In this document: positions 1-8,337 of the stretch, one piece after another | How the letters are laid out: each line of letters opens with the position of its first letter | Numbering within the stretch: the stretch's first letter is position 1 | NCBI GenBank assembly: GCA_964437825.1 | Contig: CAYTIH010000027.1 | Span: forward strand, 1 to 34,972 | Direction of reading: 5' to 3' | Source: JBJFCE01 sp964437825 | GTDB taxonomy: Bacteria; Bacillota; Clostridia; Lachnospirales; Lachnospiraceae | DNA length: 34,972 bases | Translations under genes and position numbers: made by a program | Notes under the pieces: generated by a model | The model's input: only the letters and a program-made list of their open reading frames with translations | Told to the model about the DNA's origin: nothing | The model's database searches: none

Positions 1-203
1 AACTTTTGACAGAACATAAAAATTTTCATATACAAAAGGTTTATAACATGCCTATTTCCCTTAAAATAAACATATAATCTTTGCACTCTGGAACACTGCG
101 GAAAATAGCATAACGTCGCCCGTACGATAAAAGGATACTTATTATATTTACATCTCTATGAAATATTAAAAAAAAAAGACAAGCCATACCTGACTTATCT
201 TTC
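1..203. other. AT-rich non-coding stretch at the window edge
   Basis: No coding sequence can be supported here on either strand. The stretch is AT-rich and contains a promoter-like pair at 6-34, a nine-codon open frame starting at 48 behind a weak AAAGG, and a run of A near 169-178. Together with the broken frame at 204-424 it makes a region of over 400 bases without an intact gene downstream of rpe. In Bacillus subtilis thiN (thiamine pyrophosphokinase) follows rpe, but no ThiN-like sequence is visible here. Confidence 0.6.
6..34 (+). promoter_or_regulatory. Orphan sigma-A-type promoter-like site
   Basis: TTGACA at 6-11 and TATACA at 29-34 are separated by exactly 17 bases, close to the consensus for the housekeeping sigma factor. 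It points along the plus strand, where no intact gene follows; only a nine-codon frame at 48 is seen before the decayed minus-strand frame. It could drive a small RNA, be the remnant of a lost gene, or be chance in AT-rich DNA. Confidence 0.4.
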
Positions 204-424
204 CTATCCCAGTGCCCCTATCCATTCCACTGCAAAGTCCGCCACATCAGGCGAATACTTGTATTTTCCAAAGGCTCTCTTGATACTTTTCCCTGTAATT
301 CAAATGCTTCTCCGATCTTTTCAAAGTCTTCACCGTCGTCAACCAATATGTTTTGCAGTTCATTCCAATGCGCCCCAAAAAACAAGTACCAAGACAAGGG
401 ATCTGTTCTCCTGATCCTGATTCT
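204..424 (-). pseudogene. Decayed open frame with one frameshift, unrecognised
   Basis: Read on the minus strand from about 424, one frame gives a plausible globular stretch (TDPLSWYLFFGAHWNELQ, then an acidic segment ending AFELQGK). It then needs a +1 shift at the GGGAAAA run (287-293) to continue as SIKRAFGKYKYSPDVADF and stop at 204-206. Without the shift the frame continues with unlike sequence to another stop. There is no ATG/GTG with a ribosome binding site, and an in-frame stop lies just upstream (440-442). I do not recognise the family. The composition (Trp, Phe, Gly, acidic clusters) looks like former coding sequence rather than random AT-rich DNA. It lies directly downstream of the rpe stop. 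Confidence 0.4.
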
Positions 425-434
425 TTCTTGGTTC

Positions 435-1175
435 TTATTTTAGGTCCTTGTTTAAGTTCTTATTTTCGGGTTCCTGTATCTTAATCTTTATTTTATTACT
501 TTTTTGCCTTGAATTGCTGCTTTCTCTCCCCATCAGTTTCACAAAATACTCCGTGTTTTCCTTCACATCTCCATTGAACACCGATGATCCCATCACAATC
601 ACATTCGCTCCGGCGCTTAGCACCGTATGGATATTTTCCCGATTGATACCGCCGTCAACCTCGATATCGGTTCTTAAATGCTTTTGCTGAATCATCTGAT
701 GGACTCTTTTGATCTTCTCCGTACAATAATCCAGATACTTCTGTCCGCCAAAGCCCGGACGGACGGTCATGAGCAGCACCATATCTACCAGAGAAAGATA
801 CGGCTCCACCGCATGCACCGAGGTTTCCGGATTGATCGAAAGGCCCACCCTGCATCCCAGAGCCCGGATTTTTCCAAATACCTGCTCCGGATATTTCAGT
901 GTTTCCAAATGTACAGTAATGATATCCGCTCCGGCTTTTGCAAATTCCTCCAGATACCGCTCCGGCTCTGAAATCATTAAGTGAACATCAAGTACCTTAT
1001 CCGTTACCTTCCTGATGCTTTTGATCACCGGCATTCCAAAAGAAATGGAGGGCACAAACTGTCCGTCCATGACATCAATATGAATATATCCGGCGCCCGA
1101 CTGATCGGTTTCCCTGATTTCCTCCCCTAATCTGGCAAAATCCGCTGCCAGAATGGAAGCTGAAAGTATCGCCAT
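435..1175 (-). CDS. rpe: Ribulose-phosphate 3-epimerase
   Basis: Interconverts ribulose 5-phosphate and xylulose 5-phosphate in the cytosolic pentose phosphate pathway. The 246-residue product has the TIM-barrel signatures HIDVMDG (32-38), HLMI (65-68), MTVRPGFGGQ (136-145) and VDGGIN (173-178). The metal-binding His and Asp residues of the family lie in these motifs. The ATG at 1175 follows AGGAG six bases upstream. It is the last gene of the long operon and starts 19 bases after rsgA ends. The family normally ends near residue 220. Here a Lys/Asn-rich tail (about residues 222-246) follows, produced by reading past an A6 run; the +1 frame would end at once on TAATAA. The catalytic part is complete, so the enzyme is probably functional. 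Confidence 0.96.
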   Translation of the reverse strand: MAILSASILAADFARLGEEIRETDQSGAGYIHIDVMDGQFVPSISFGMPVIKSIRKVTDKVLDVHLMISEPERYLEEFAKAGADIITVHLETLKYPEQVFGKIRALGCRVGLSINPETSVHAVEPYLSLVDMVLLMTVRPGFGGQKYLDYCTEKIKRVHQMIQQKHLRTDIEVDGGINRENIHTVLSAGANVIVMGSSVFNGDVKENTEYFVKLMGRESSNSRQKSNKIKIKIQEPENKNLNKDLK

Positions 1176-1194
1176 ATCCTGCTCCTTCCAAAGC

Positions 1195-2073
1195 CTAATA
1201 TCGCTTCTGTCTCTTTAGTTCTTCATAGATCTGTTTGTAATTTTCGTATCGAAGAGCCGAAATCCTACCCTCCTTTACGGCTTCCTTCACTCTGCAGTCC
1301 GGTTCATTGATATGAACGCAGCCCTGAAAGCGGCATTTTCCCTCCGCCGCTTCAAACTCGGGATAATAGAATCGCAGATCTTCCTTTGCCAGTTCAAAAA
1401 GTCCAAGTGAGGTAAAGCCCGGGGTATCCATTAAAAAGGTATCCTGATTCAGCGCCATGAAAAAAGTATGGCGTGTTGTGTTTTTACCGCGTTTTACTTT
1501 CCTGCTCAGCTCCCCCGTCTCCATAATGTCCTGACGCGCCAGCTGATTGACCAGCGAAGATTTTCCGACGCCGCTGGGACCTGCCACAGTGGTTGTCTTT
1601 CCCTTTAGCCGTTCCCTGAGCTCGTCAATGTGAAAGCCGCTTTTCGCACTGGTAAACAAAAGCTCACAGCCCGCGTCCGCATAAATCCTGCGAATCTGCT
1701 CCTGTTCCTGTTCATGAATCAGATCCGCCTTATTAATACAAATCAGACACGGAATTCCCTGCTGCCCCATCATGATTAAAAAACGATCCAAAATATTATA
1801 ATTCGGTTGCGGATCCTTTGCGGCAAAAATGATAACGGCCTGATCCACATTTGCAACGGCCGGGCGGATCAGTTCATTTTTCCGTTCACGAAGCCGTATG
1901 ATATTGCCTTCGGCAGGCTCCTGTGAAAGCACGTCGATACTTACCTGATCGCCGATGAGAGGCTTTCTGTTGTCCTTGCGAAAAATCCCCTTCGCCTTAC
2001 ATTCATAAATTACGCCATTCTCTGCGTATACGTAATAAAATCCGGCAATACCTTTGATGATTTTACCATTCAT
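1195..2073 (-). CDS. rsgA: Ribosome small subunit-dependent GTPase RsgA (YloQ/CpgA)
   Basis: A circularly permuted GTPase that checks maturation of the 30S subunit. From the chosen start the product has 292 residues: an N-terminal OB fold (about 1-70), the G motifs in permuted order NKAD (114-117), SAK (142-144), GPSGVGKSS (165-173) and DTPG (216-219), then a C-terminal zinc site with Cys247, Cys252, His254 and Cys260. The ATG at 2073 is preferred over an upstream in-frame codon at 2109, because GGAGG lies 12 bases before it and the upstream part would overlap pknB without family similarity. It overlaps the end of neither neighbour: pknB stops at 2081, seven bases upstream. The pknB-rsgA linkage is conserved in Firmicutes, where the kinase phosphorylates the GTPase. 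Confidence 0.95.
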   Translation of the reverse strand: MNGKIIKGIAGFYYVYAENGVIYECKAKGIFRKDNRKPLIGDQVSIDVLSQEPAEGNIIRLRERKNELIRPAVANVDQAVIIFAAKDPQPNYNILDRFLIMMGQQGIPCLICINKADLIHEQEQEQIRRIYADAGCELLFTSAKSGFHIDELRERLKGKTTTVAGPSGVGKSSLVNQLARQDIMETGELSRKVKRGKNTTRHTFFMALNQDTFLMDTPGFTSLGLFELAKEDLRFYYPEFEAAEGKCRFQGCVHINEPDCRVKEAVKEGRISALRYENYKQIYEELKRQKRY

Positions 2074-2080
2074 TCGGAAA

Positions 2081-4075
2081 TCATTCCTCCGTAAATACGA
2101 CTTCTTCAACGGTGCTTCTGGGCTCCTGAGTCGTTACCGTTGTCTGATTTCCATATTCATCCGTTACGATCTGCGTAACCGAAACCGTATAGTTAATGAC
2201 AATTGTTCCCGAAGATACATCACGGATTCCGCTGACGTTAATCAAAACAGGAAATACATTCGTATTCGAGTTGTAATAAATATTGTTATCACTGCCAACC
2301 AGCATAACAACCGCCTCAGACCCGTCATACTCAGGATCCGCCGGTGCGTCTACCGTAATATTACAAGCATAGGACTTTGGCTGTGCTCCCACACTGACTT
2401 TAATATCCACAGTCGTACCCAGTGCAACATTTCCACCGGGAGAATAGCTCTGAAAATAGACCTGCCCTGCCGAATATTCGTCACTGAAGCCTTCTTCCAC
2501 CATTCCAAGCTCCAGTCCTACCGCTCTGAGTGCCTCACCGGCATCATTCTGGTTCTTGCCAAGCAGACTCGGCACCACCACAGTTGTGGAATCCGCACCC
2601 TCACTGACAAGCAGCGTTACCGTGGAGCCGAACGCCACCTGCTGCCCGGCTGCCGGTGTCTGGGAAATTACATATCCCTTCAACACAGTGGAGGAAGTGG
2701 ATTTCTCAATCGCCACCTGAAAGCCTCTTTCCTCCAGCTTCTTCGTAGCCTCCGCCTGCGAAAAGCTGCTGTCAGAAGATACATCCGGCACCTCTGCCAG
2801 ATTACTGTCAGGATTCGTGTCGGAATCCGTATTGTCGCCGATATCTGCCTGATCGTTATCCGTTTCGCCCGGTGACTGTGTGACCGTACCGGGAGTCTGC
2901 TCCTGGTCTCCCTGGAGCGGGAATACGCCCATAAGCCTTCCGGCCACATATAAAACAATACATCCGATGATAACGGCTACAATCACCATAAGTACCGTTG
3001 TGATTTTTTCCATCTTCGGATTGTAATCGTCGTCCTCCTTGGGAATCGCTTCCCTTTTCTCAGTACGCTGTCCATTATCCGCAGTGTTTTGACTTTTCTG
3101 CTTAGCCAGTGCGACCGTTTCGTTCAGCCGCATATGCTCCTGAGTTACTGCCGAAGTTCTCCCGGTCTGCCCACGTACCTGGGACACCTCCCTGTCGGAC
3201 ATCATTTTCGTCTCGCCGTTCATATTGACGCTTTTCATAACGACAAAATCTTCATCCGGCGTTATTAACGAACGCTTCAGATCCTCCACCAGCTCACTCA
3301 TGGACTGATATCTGGCGTCCGGGCTTTTCTGGGTACACTTAAGAACGATCTGTTCCACGCTTACCGGAATTTCCGGAACGAAATCTCTCGGAGACGGCAT
3401 CGGCTCCTGAATATGTTTGATTGCAATTGCAACTGTTGTCTCTCCGTTAAAGGGTACACGTCCCGTCAGCATTTCAAACAATGTAATTCCCAAAGAATAA
3501 ATATCACTCTTGGCGTCACTGTAGCCGCCCCTGGCCTGCTCCGGTGAGGTATAATGTACCGATCCCATGACGTTGGAGGTAATCGTATTGCTGGTAGCGG
3601 CCTTTGCAATACCGAAATCCGTTACCTTCACTCTTCCTTCCTTACTAATCATGATATTCTGCGGCTTAATATCCCTGTGAATAATATGATTATTATGCGC
3701 TGCCTCAATACCAAGGGAAACCTGAATTGCAATGCTGATGGCTTCCTTGACCGATAATCTTGCCTTTTTCTCAATATATTTTTTGAGCGTAATTCCTTCT
3801 ACAAGCTCCATTACAATATAGTAAATGCCGCTTTCATCGCCAACATCATACACATTCACGATATTGGCATGCATCAGCCCTGCCGCAGCCTGGGCCTCCA
3901 CCTTGAACTTCGACACAAAATTAGCATTTTCCGAAAATTCCTGTTTCAGAATCTTAATCGCTACCGCACGGTTCAGTTTATGATCCTTTGCCTTATAAAC
4001 GTCGGACATGCCGCCTGTTCCGATTTTTTCCAGTATCTCATACCGGTCTCCGATTATCATTCCAACTTTAATCAT
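2081..4075 (-). CDS. pknB: PASTA-domain Ser/Thr protein kinase (PknB/PrkC)
   Basis: Membrane eukaryotic-type kinase that senses muropeptides or lipid II through PASTA domains. The 664-residue product has an N-terminal kinase domain: Gly loop IGTGGMSDVY (18-27), Lys41, HRDIKPQN (133-140), DFG (153-155) and SPEQARGG. A long juxtamembrane linker, one membrane segment (about 359-385) and an acidic Asp/Thr/Pro linker follow. Outside are two PASTA repeats (about 429-493 and 500-563), fewer than the three in B. subtilis PrkC, then a C-terminal domain of about 100 residues (565-664) with beta-rich, Thr/Val-rich sequence and no obvious assignment. The ATG at 4075 has AGAGGTG eight bases upstream and is preferred to a TTG two codons earlier. 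The partner phosphatase lies directly upstream. Confidence 0.95.
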   Translation of the reverse strand: MIKVGMIIGDRYEILEKIGTGGMSDVYKAKDHKLNRAVAIKILKQEFSENANFVSKFKVEAQAAAGLMHANIVNVYDVGDESGIYYIVMELVEGITLKKYIEKKARLSVKEAISIAIQVSLGIEAAHNNHIIHRDIKPQNIMISKEGRVKVTDFGIAKAATSNTITSNVMGSVHYTSPEQARGGYSDAKSDIYSLGITLFEMLTGRVPFNGETTVAIAIKHIQEPMPSPRDFVPEIPVSVEQIVLKCTQKSPDARYQSMSELVEDLKRSLITPDEDFVVMKSVNMNGETKMMSDREVSQVRGQTGRTSAVTQEHMRLNETVALAKQKSQNTADNGQRTEKREAIPKEDDDYNPKMEKITTVLMVIVAVIIGCIVLYVAGRLMGVFPLQGDQEQTPGTVTQSPGETDNDQADIGDNTDSDTNPDSNLAEVPDVSSDSSFSQAEATKKLEERGFQVAIEKSTSSTVLKGYVISQTPAAGQQVAFGSTVTLLVSEGADSTTVVVPSLLGKNQNDAGEALRAVGLELGMVEEGFSDEYSAGQVYFQSYSPGGNVALGTTVDIKVSVGAQPKSYACNITVDAPADPEYDGSEAVVMLVGSDNNIYYNSNTNVFPVLINVSGIRDVSSGTIVINYTVSVTQIVTDEYGNQTTVTTQEPRSTVEEVVFTEE

Positions 4076-4109
4076 ACACAATACACCTCTACGTTCTTAC
4101 GGGCAGTTC

Positions 4110-4841
4110 CTATTTCGCAAACGGTTCAATCAAAACAACTGATATATTATCATTTCCGCCGTTCTCATTTGCGCATTTCACAAGCTCCTGCGTTTTTTCC
4201 ACAATATCACGCTGTCCGTTCACGATCAAACGAATCTGTTCATCCTCAACCATATTAGATAATCCGTCCGAGCATAATAAAATCGTGTCATCGCGTAACA
4301 ATGCAACCCGGAAAAAGTCTATTTCCACTTTTTCCTTTACACCAACGGCACGAGTAATAATATTTTTATCAGGATGATTTCTGGCCACGTTCCGATCCAG
4401 TCCTCCCATCCTGACCATCTCCTCCACCAGAGAATGATCCACACTAATCTGGCGGATCTCATCATTGATCAGATATAATCTGCTGTCTCCCACATTGGCA
4501 GCCAGAAGCTCATCCTCCAGACATACCGCCGCAACAATGGTAGTTCCCATTCCTGTCATATCTGGATTCTCCTGCGCTTTCTCATGCACAAAAGTATTCG
4601 CGCTCTCTATCGCGTGCTTTAATAACTTCTTCGGATCCGTTTCCTGACTCTCCGTAATATCCTGAATCATGGTCTCCACGGTGTAACGGGAAGCATAATC
4701 TCCCGCATTATGTCCGCCCATGCCATCCGCGACCAAAAACAGATTCGGAAGATTCCCCACCGGCATTTCAGATGTATAGATGTAGTCCTGATTCAATTCG
4801 CGTTTTTTTCCAACATCTGTCATGGAAAATGTTTTTAACAC
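4110..4841 (-). CDS. stp: PP2C-family Ser/Thr phosphatase (Stp/PrpC)
   Basis: Metal-dependent phosphatase that reverses phosphorylation by the adjacent PknB. The 243 residues carry the PP2C motifs in order: an N-terminal RELNQD, DGMGG (39-43), MGTT (98-101), GDSR (118-121), SDGL (191-194) and GGNDNISVV (228-236). The length is typical of bacterial PP2C enzymes and there is no membrane segment. The start is a GTG at 4841 with GGGAGG seven bases upstream; it overlaps the last seven bases of rlmN, pointing to translational coupling. The pair stp-pknB is separated by 34 bases, the usual arrangement in Firmicutes. Confidence 0.95.
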   Translation of the reverse strand: MLKTFSMTDVGKKRELNQDYIYTSEMPVGNLPNLFLVADGMGGHNAGDYASRYTVETMIQDITESQETDPKKLLKHAIESANTFVHEKAQENPDMTGMGTTIVAAVCLEDELLAANVGDSRLYLINDEIRQISVDHSLVEEMVRMGGLDRNVARNHPDKNIITRAVGVKEKVEIDFFRVALLRDDTILLCSDGLSNMVEDEQIRLIVNGQRDIVEKTQELVKCANENGGNDNISVVLIEPFAK

Positions 4842-5890
4842 GTTTTTTCCTCCCGGTCAGGTTCCATATGGCTTCTGCGCAGTTGTCCGCAGGCGCCATT
4901 AATATCCCTGCCCATTTCCCTTCTAATAGTAACATTTATTCCGTTTTTTTCAAGTTTATTTTTAAACGCCTCTATTCTCTCCCTGTCCGACCGCACGAAA
5001 TCCCGTTCCTTGATCGGGTTGACCGGAATGAGATTTACATGGCAATTCAGCCCTCCGATTAAAGCGGCAAGCTCCCTTGCATCTTCGTCAGAATCGTTCA
5101 CGCCTCCAACGAGGGAATACTCAAAGGTAATCCTCCTGCCCGTCTTTTCGAAATAATAAGCACAGGTTTCCACAGCCTCCCGGATGTCGTACCGGTTCGC
5201 AATCGGCATCAATGCCTTTCGTTTCTCCTGATTGGATGCATGCAGGGATAACGCAAGCGTAATTTGAAGATTCTGATCGGCAAGTGCTTTCATCTTCGGG
5301 ACAAGGCCACAGGTAGATATTGTAATATTCCTCTGGCTGATATGCAACCCCTTTTCGTCACTGATCAGGGTCAGGAAACGCAGCAGATGATCATAATTGT
5401 CAAGCGGCTCCCCCGTTCCCATGATCACAATATGGGACACCCGCTGACCGGTAAGATTCGTAATCTGATAAATCTGCTCCAGCATTTCCGAAGGGCGCAG
5501 ATTGCGTTCAAGCCCGTCCAGCGTGGACGCACAAAAACGACAGCCCATTCTGCATCCCACCTGCGACGAGATGCAGACGGAATTGCCGTGTTTATATTTC
5601 ATCCAGACACTTTCCACAACATTTCCGTCGGACAAGCCAAACAGAAATTTTCTGGTTCCGTCAATCTTTGATACCAGCATCTCCACCTGTTTCAAATTCT
5701 CACATATATAAGATTCAGATAATTTTGCCCTAAACGCCTTGGGCAAATTGGTCATATCATCAAAGCTTCGCACAAGCTTTACATGAAGCCATTCATAAAC
5801 CTGCGCCGCCCGGAATTTTTTCTCCCCCATGGCAAGAAAATCCTCCGTCAGCTCCTCAAACGTCATTGATTTGATATCTTTTTTATCCAT
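4835..5890 (-). CDS. rlmN: 23S rRNA (A2503-C2)/tRNA (A37-C2) methyltransferase RlmN
   Basis: Radical-SAM methyltransferase acting on A2503 of 23S rRNA, and on tRNA in some bacteria. The 351-residue product shows the Cys113-x3-Cys117-x2-Cys120 iron-sulphur motif. It also has Cys106 a few residues before that motif, GTGEPLDNY near 158, and the methyl-carrying Cys334 in NGACGQL. The start is the ATG at 5890 with CGGAG seven bases upstream. The frame stays open for another 74 codons upstream, but those lie over the end of rsmB, have no family similarity and are rejected. The gene sits between rsmB and stp, as in B. subtilis. Confidence 0.96.
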   Translation of the reverse strand: MDKKDIKSMTFEELTEDFLAMGEKKFRAAQVYEWLHVKLVRSFDDMTNLPKAFRAKLSESYICENLKQVEMLVSKIDGTRKFLFGLSDGNVVESVWMKYKHGNSVCISSQVGCRMGCRFCASTLDGLERNLRPSEMLEQIYQITNLTGQRVSHIVIMGTGEPLDNYDHLLRFLTLISDEKGLHISQRNITISTCGLVPKMKALADQNLQITLALSLHASNQEKRKALMPIANRYDIREAVETCAYYFEKTGRRITFEYSLVGGVNDSDEDARELAALIGGLNCHVNLIPVNPIKERDFVRSDRERIEAFKNKLEKNGINVTIRREMGRDINGACGQLRRSHMEPDREEKTC

Positions 5891-5942
5891 AATTACTCCG
5901 TATGTTATCGGTATTGGCAAAGCGGATCTTGATCTTACTGTC

Positions 5943-7385
5943 TCACAGCCGACGGAGCCTTGCCATGAAAAATCCATCCGTCTCATGAATGCCCGGAAGC
6001 AGCTGCAAATATCCCGCGGCGGTTGTTTCGCTTCTGAAACACTCCGGCAGAAATGCATCCATGGATTCCGTACAAAATCCCTTTTCCTGCAGATAACGGA
6101 TCTGATCTTCATTCTCTTCCTTATGAATCGTGCAGGTACTGTAAATCAGTACGCCGCCCTTTTTTACATACCGGCTTACCGTATCGAGAATCCTGCGCTG
6201 CAGCAGGATAATTTCCTGCATCTGCTGCTTTGTCACGTGATACCGGATATCGCACTTTTTTCCCATGATGCCAAGTCCCGAACAGGGGGCATCCACATAG
6301 ACAATATCTGCGCGCTCAAGATCCTGCTCCCTGATTTCCAGTGCATCCCAAGTCAGAATCTCCAGATTCCGGTACTGTCCTCTCTGTGCATTCTCTCTGA
6401 TCAGCGCTGTTTTGGTATCAGTCAGATCCCTGGCGCTCACAAGGCCTGTTCCCTTGAGCTTACATGCCGCATGCAGACTCTTTCCTCCCGGCGCCGCACA
6501 GACATCCAGAATCGTCATGTGCTCCTGTATCTGAGCAATCTCTGAAACAAGCATGGAGCTTACATCCTGCACATTCCAGACACCCTCGGAAAATCCCGGA
6601 AGCTTTGACACACCGGGTACATGATAGCACTGAAAAGCATAATTCAAATACGGGTGCTGTTTTATCGCGACACCCGTTTCTTTTACGCTTTGTATCCACT
6701 TTTCGCGTTCTTCCTCAGTCAGATTTTCGTCCATTCGCAGGGTAACGGGAAGCTCCTGCAAAAAAGCCTTCAGGATCGTTTCCGTAACCGAAAAACCATG
6801 CTCCTGAATAAAGAGCTCCACAATCCACTGCGGCATGGCATACATAACAGACAGCGCATAAGCCGGATCTTTTTCCGGATCCGGCCATGATATATGCTCC
6901 TTTTCCCTGCTGATCGCTCGAAGCACGCCGTTTACAAATCCCTTAAGTCCCGAAAATCCCCGTTTTTCGATAAGCTTGACAGCCTCGTTACAGGCTGCAC
7001 TGTCCGGTACAGTGTCCATATAGAGGATCTGGTATACACCCATTCGCAGAACCTCCAAAATGACCGGCTTCAGGCAGGCGGTTTTGGTTCCGGAAAATAA
7101 ATTGATCACATAATCAAGTGAAATTCTGCGTTCCACACAGCCTTCAAACAGTCTTTTAAGAAAGGCTTTGTCCTGCATGGATAAATAATCATATTTATCC
7201 AGCGTTCCTTTGATCAATCTGTTCCCATACTCCTGTCCCTGCTCCATGATTAGCAGCATATCCAGAACAATCTTTCTGGTATTGCAGGAATGATTCTGTG
7301 CATTCGGTTTATTCTGCCCCTGTGCTGCGCCCTTCCTGCGTCCGTTCTTTTTATTTGTGTTGGTACATCCCCTGGTATTGTCCAT
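5943..7385 (-). CDS. rsmB: 16S rRNA (C967-C5) methyltransferase RsmB
   Basis: Methylates C967 of 16S rRNA with S-adenosylmethionine. The 480 residues contain a basic N-terminal lead, a NusB-like helical domain (about 38-165), and a Rossmann methyltransferase domain. The latter has DVCAAPGGKS (294-303), DAPCSGLG (365-372) with its general Cys, and STCT (416-419) holding the nucleophilic Cys418. It ends with the conserved HETDGFF segment. The ATG at 7385 is preceded by AGGA that falls inside a degenerate copy of the 19-bp repeat array, so the array touches the translation start. About 40 N-terminal residues are rich in Asn, Lys and Gly and are not conserved in the family; a later start cannot be excluded. 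Confidence 0.93.
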   Translation of the reverse strand: MDNTRGCTNTNKKNGRRKGAAQGQNKPNAQNHSCNTRKIVLDMLLIMEQGQEYGNRLIKGTLDKYDYLSMQDKAFLKRLFEGCVERRISLDYVINLFSGTKTACLKPVILEVLRMGVYQILYMDTVPDSAACNEAVKLIEKRGFSGLKGFVNGVLRAISREKEHISWPDPEKDPAYALSVMYAMPQWIVELFIQEHGFSVTETILKAFLQELPVTLRMDENLTEEEREKWIQSVKETGVAIKQHPYLNYAFQCYHVPGVSKLPGFSEGVWNVQDVSSMLVSEIAQIQEHMTILDVCAAPGGKSLHAACKLKGTGLVSARDLTDTKTALIRENAQRGQYRNLEILTWDALEIREQDLERADIVYVDAPCSGLGIMGKKCDIRYHVTKQQMQEIILLQRRILDTVSRYVKKGGVLIYSTCTIHKEENEDQIRYLQEKGFCTESMDAFLPECFRSETTAAGYLQLLPGIHETDGFFMARLRRL

Positions 7386-7386
7386 C

Positions 7387-7600
7387 TTCCTATCCAGCTC
7401 TTGATTTGTGATCCGGCTCTTTATNNNNNNNNNNNNNNNNNNNNNNNNNNNNNNNNNNNNNNNNNNNNNNNNNNNNNNNNNNNNNNNNNNNNNNNNNNNN
7501 NNNNNNNNNNNNNNNNNNNNNNNNCTGTGATCCGGCTCTTTATCTGTGATCCGGCTCTTTATCTGTGATCCGGCTCTTTATCTGTGATCCGGCTCTTTTA
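7387..7600. repeat. 19-bp tandem repeat array (minisatellite) interrupted by a gap
   Basis: The unit CTGTGATCCGGCTCTTTAT occurs end to end at 7525-7543, 7544-7562, 7563-7581 and 7582-7600, the last with a small change at its end. A copy with one mismatch lies at 7406-7424 on the other side of the gap. A degenerate copy at 7387-7405 matches 13 of 19 positions and contains the rsmB ribosome binding site. The stop codon of the zinc peptidase gene (7598-7600) lies in the last unit. There are no spacers, so this is not CRISPR. The array is probably variable in copy number by slippage. Confidence 0.95.
7425..7524. other. Assembly gap of exactly 100 N
   Basis: A round number of 100 N is a common placeholder for a gap of unknown length. 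It lies inside the 19-bp array, which explains why assembly failed here: the true number of repeat units is not known. Nothing else can be said about the hidden bases; a small gene within the gap is possible but unlikely, since repeat units flank it on both sides. Confidence 0.98.
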
Positions 7601-8311
7601 GTCCCTTCTGCTGCGGTTTCCTCCAAACAGCAAAATCAAACGAAGCAGCTGTAAAACAGCCGATGCCGCTGCTGCCACATAGGTGAGCGCCGCTGCCCTT
7701 AAAACCTTCCTGCAGTCGGAAACCTCCTGTCCTGCCAGGATTCCGAACTGATCCAGCGCTGCAACCGCTCTGGAGGAAGCGTTAAACTCTACGGGAAGGG
7801 TCACAATCTGAAACAACACTGCCAGGAAAAATACCCATATGCCGATCTGTATTAATACTTGATTATAGCTTAAAATAATCCCCAATAGAATCAAAGGAAT
7901 TCCCAGCTTGGAACCAATATTGGCTGCCGGCACCAGCGCGGAGCGCAGCGCTAAGGGACCATAATTTTCCTTATGCTGCAATGCATGTCCGCATTCGTGT
8001 GCCGCTACGCCCACCGCCGCTACCGAGGCCTTTGCATATGTTGCATCCGACAGATTCAAGGTCTTATTTCTCGGATCATAATGATCGGTCAGCTCGCCGC
8101 TTACATGTCTGATCTGCACATCATAAATCCCATAATATTGCAGAATTTTCTGGGCAGCCTGCGCTCCCGTCAATCCCGTCATGCTCCTGACTCCGGCGTA
8201 TTTGTGAAAGGTGCTGTTAACCCGTGCCGATGCAAGGATCGACAAAAGCGCACCAATGAGTACTAAAAGATACGTCCAATCCATATAATAATAATGATAA
8301 TATCCCGGCAT
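7598..8311 (-). CDS. Membrane-bound neutral zinc metallopeptidase (YugP family)
   Basis: The 237-residue product starts with one membrane segment (about 12-29), followed by a catalytic region with the zinc motif HECGH (105-109), then further hydrophobic segments near 130-170 and 205-230. This matches the zinc_peptidase_2 (YugP, DUF1) family of membrane peptidases; the substrate is not known. The N terminus is unusually rich in Tyr. The ATG at 8311 has GGAGG six bases upstream. The gene lies between fmt and rsmB, 26 bases after fmt, an arrangement I take to be typical of this clostridial group because B. subtilis lacks it here. Its stop codon falls in the tandem repeat. Confidence 0.88.
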   Translation of the reverse strand: MPGYYHYYYMDWTYLLVLIGALLSILASARVNSTFHKYAGVRSMTGLTGAQAAQKILQYYGIYDVQIRHVSGELTDHYDPRNKTLNLSDATYAKASVAAVGVAAHECGHALQHKENYGPLALRSALVPAANIGSKLGIPLILLGIILSYNQVLIQIGIWVFFLAVLFQIVTLPVEFNASSRAVAALDQFGILAGQEVSDCRKVLRAAALTYVAAAASAVLQLLRLILLFGGNRSRRD

Positions 8312-8337
8312 ACCGTTCCTCCATTCGATAATATAGC

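Noticed and set aside
204..424. Remnant of thiN after rpe
   Set aside because: Position fits, but the readable residues do not resemble the ThiN C terminus, so the remnant is left unnamed.
2054..2875. Plus-strand open frame of 273 codons opposite pknB
   Set aside because: Arg/Ile-rich shadow of the PASTA region; pknB on the other strand is certain.
5891..6112. N-terminal extension of RlmN by 74 residues
   Set aside because: Lies over the rsmB 3' end, has no family similarity, and a good ribosome binding site precedes the ATG at 5890.
7406..7600. CRISPR array
   Set aside because: The 19-base units are directly adjacent with no spacers, so it is a plain tandem repeat.
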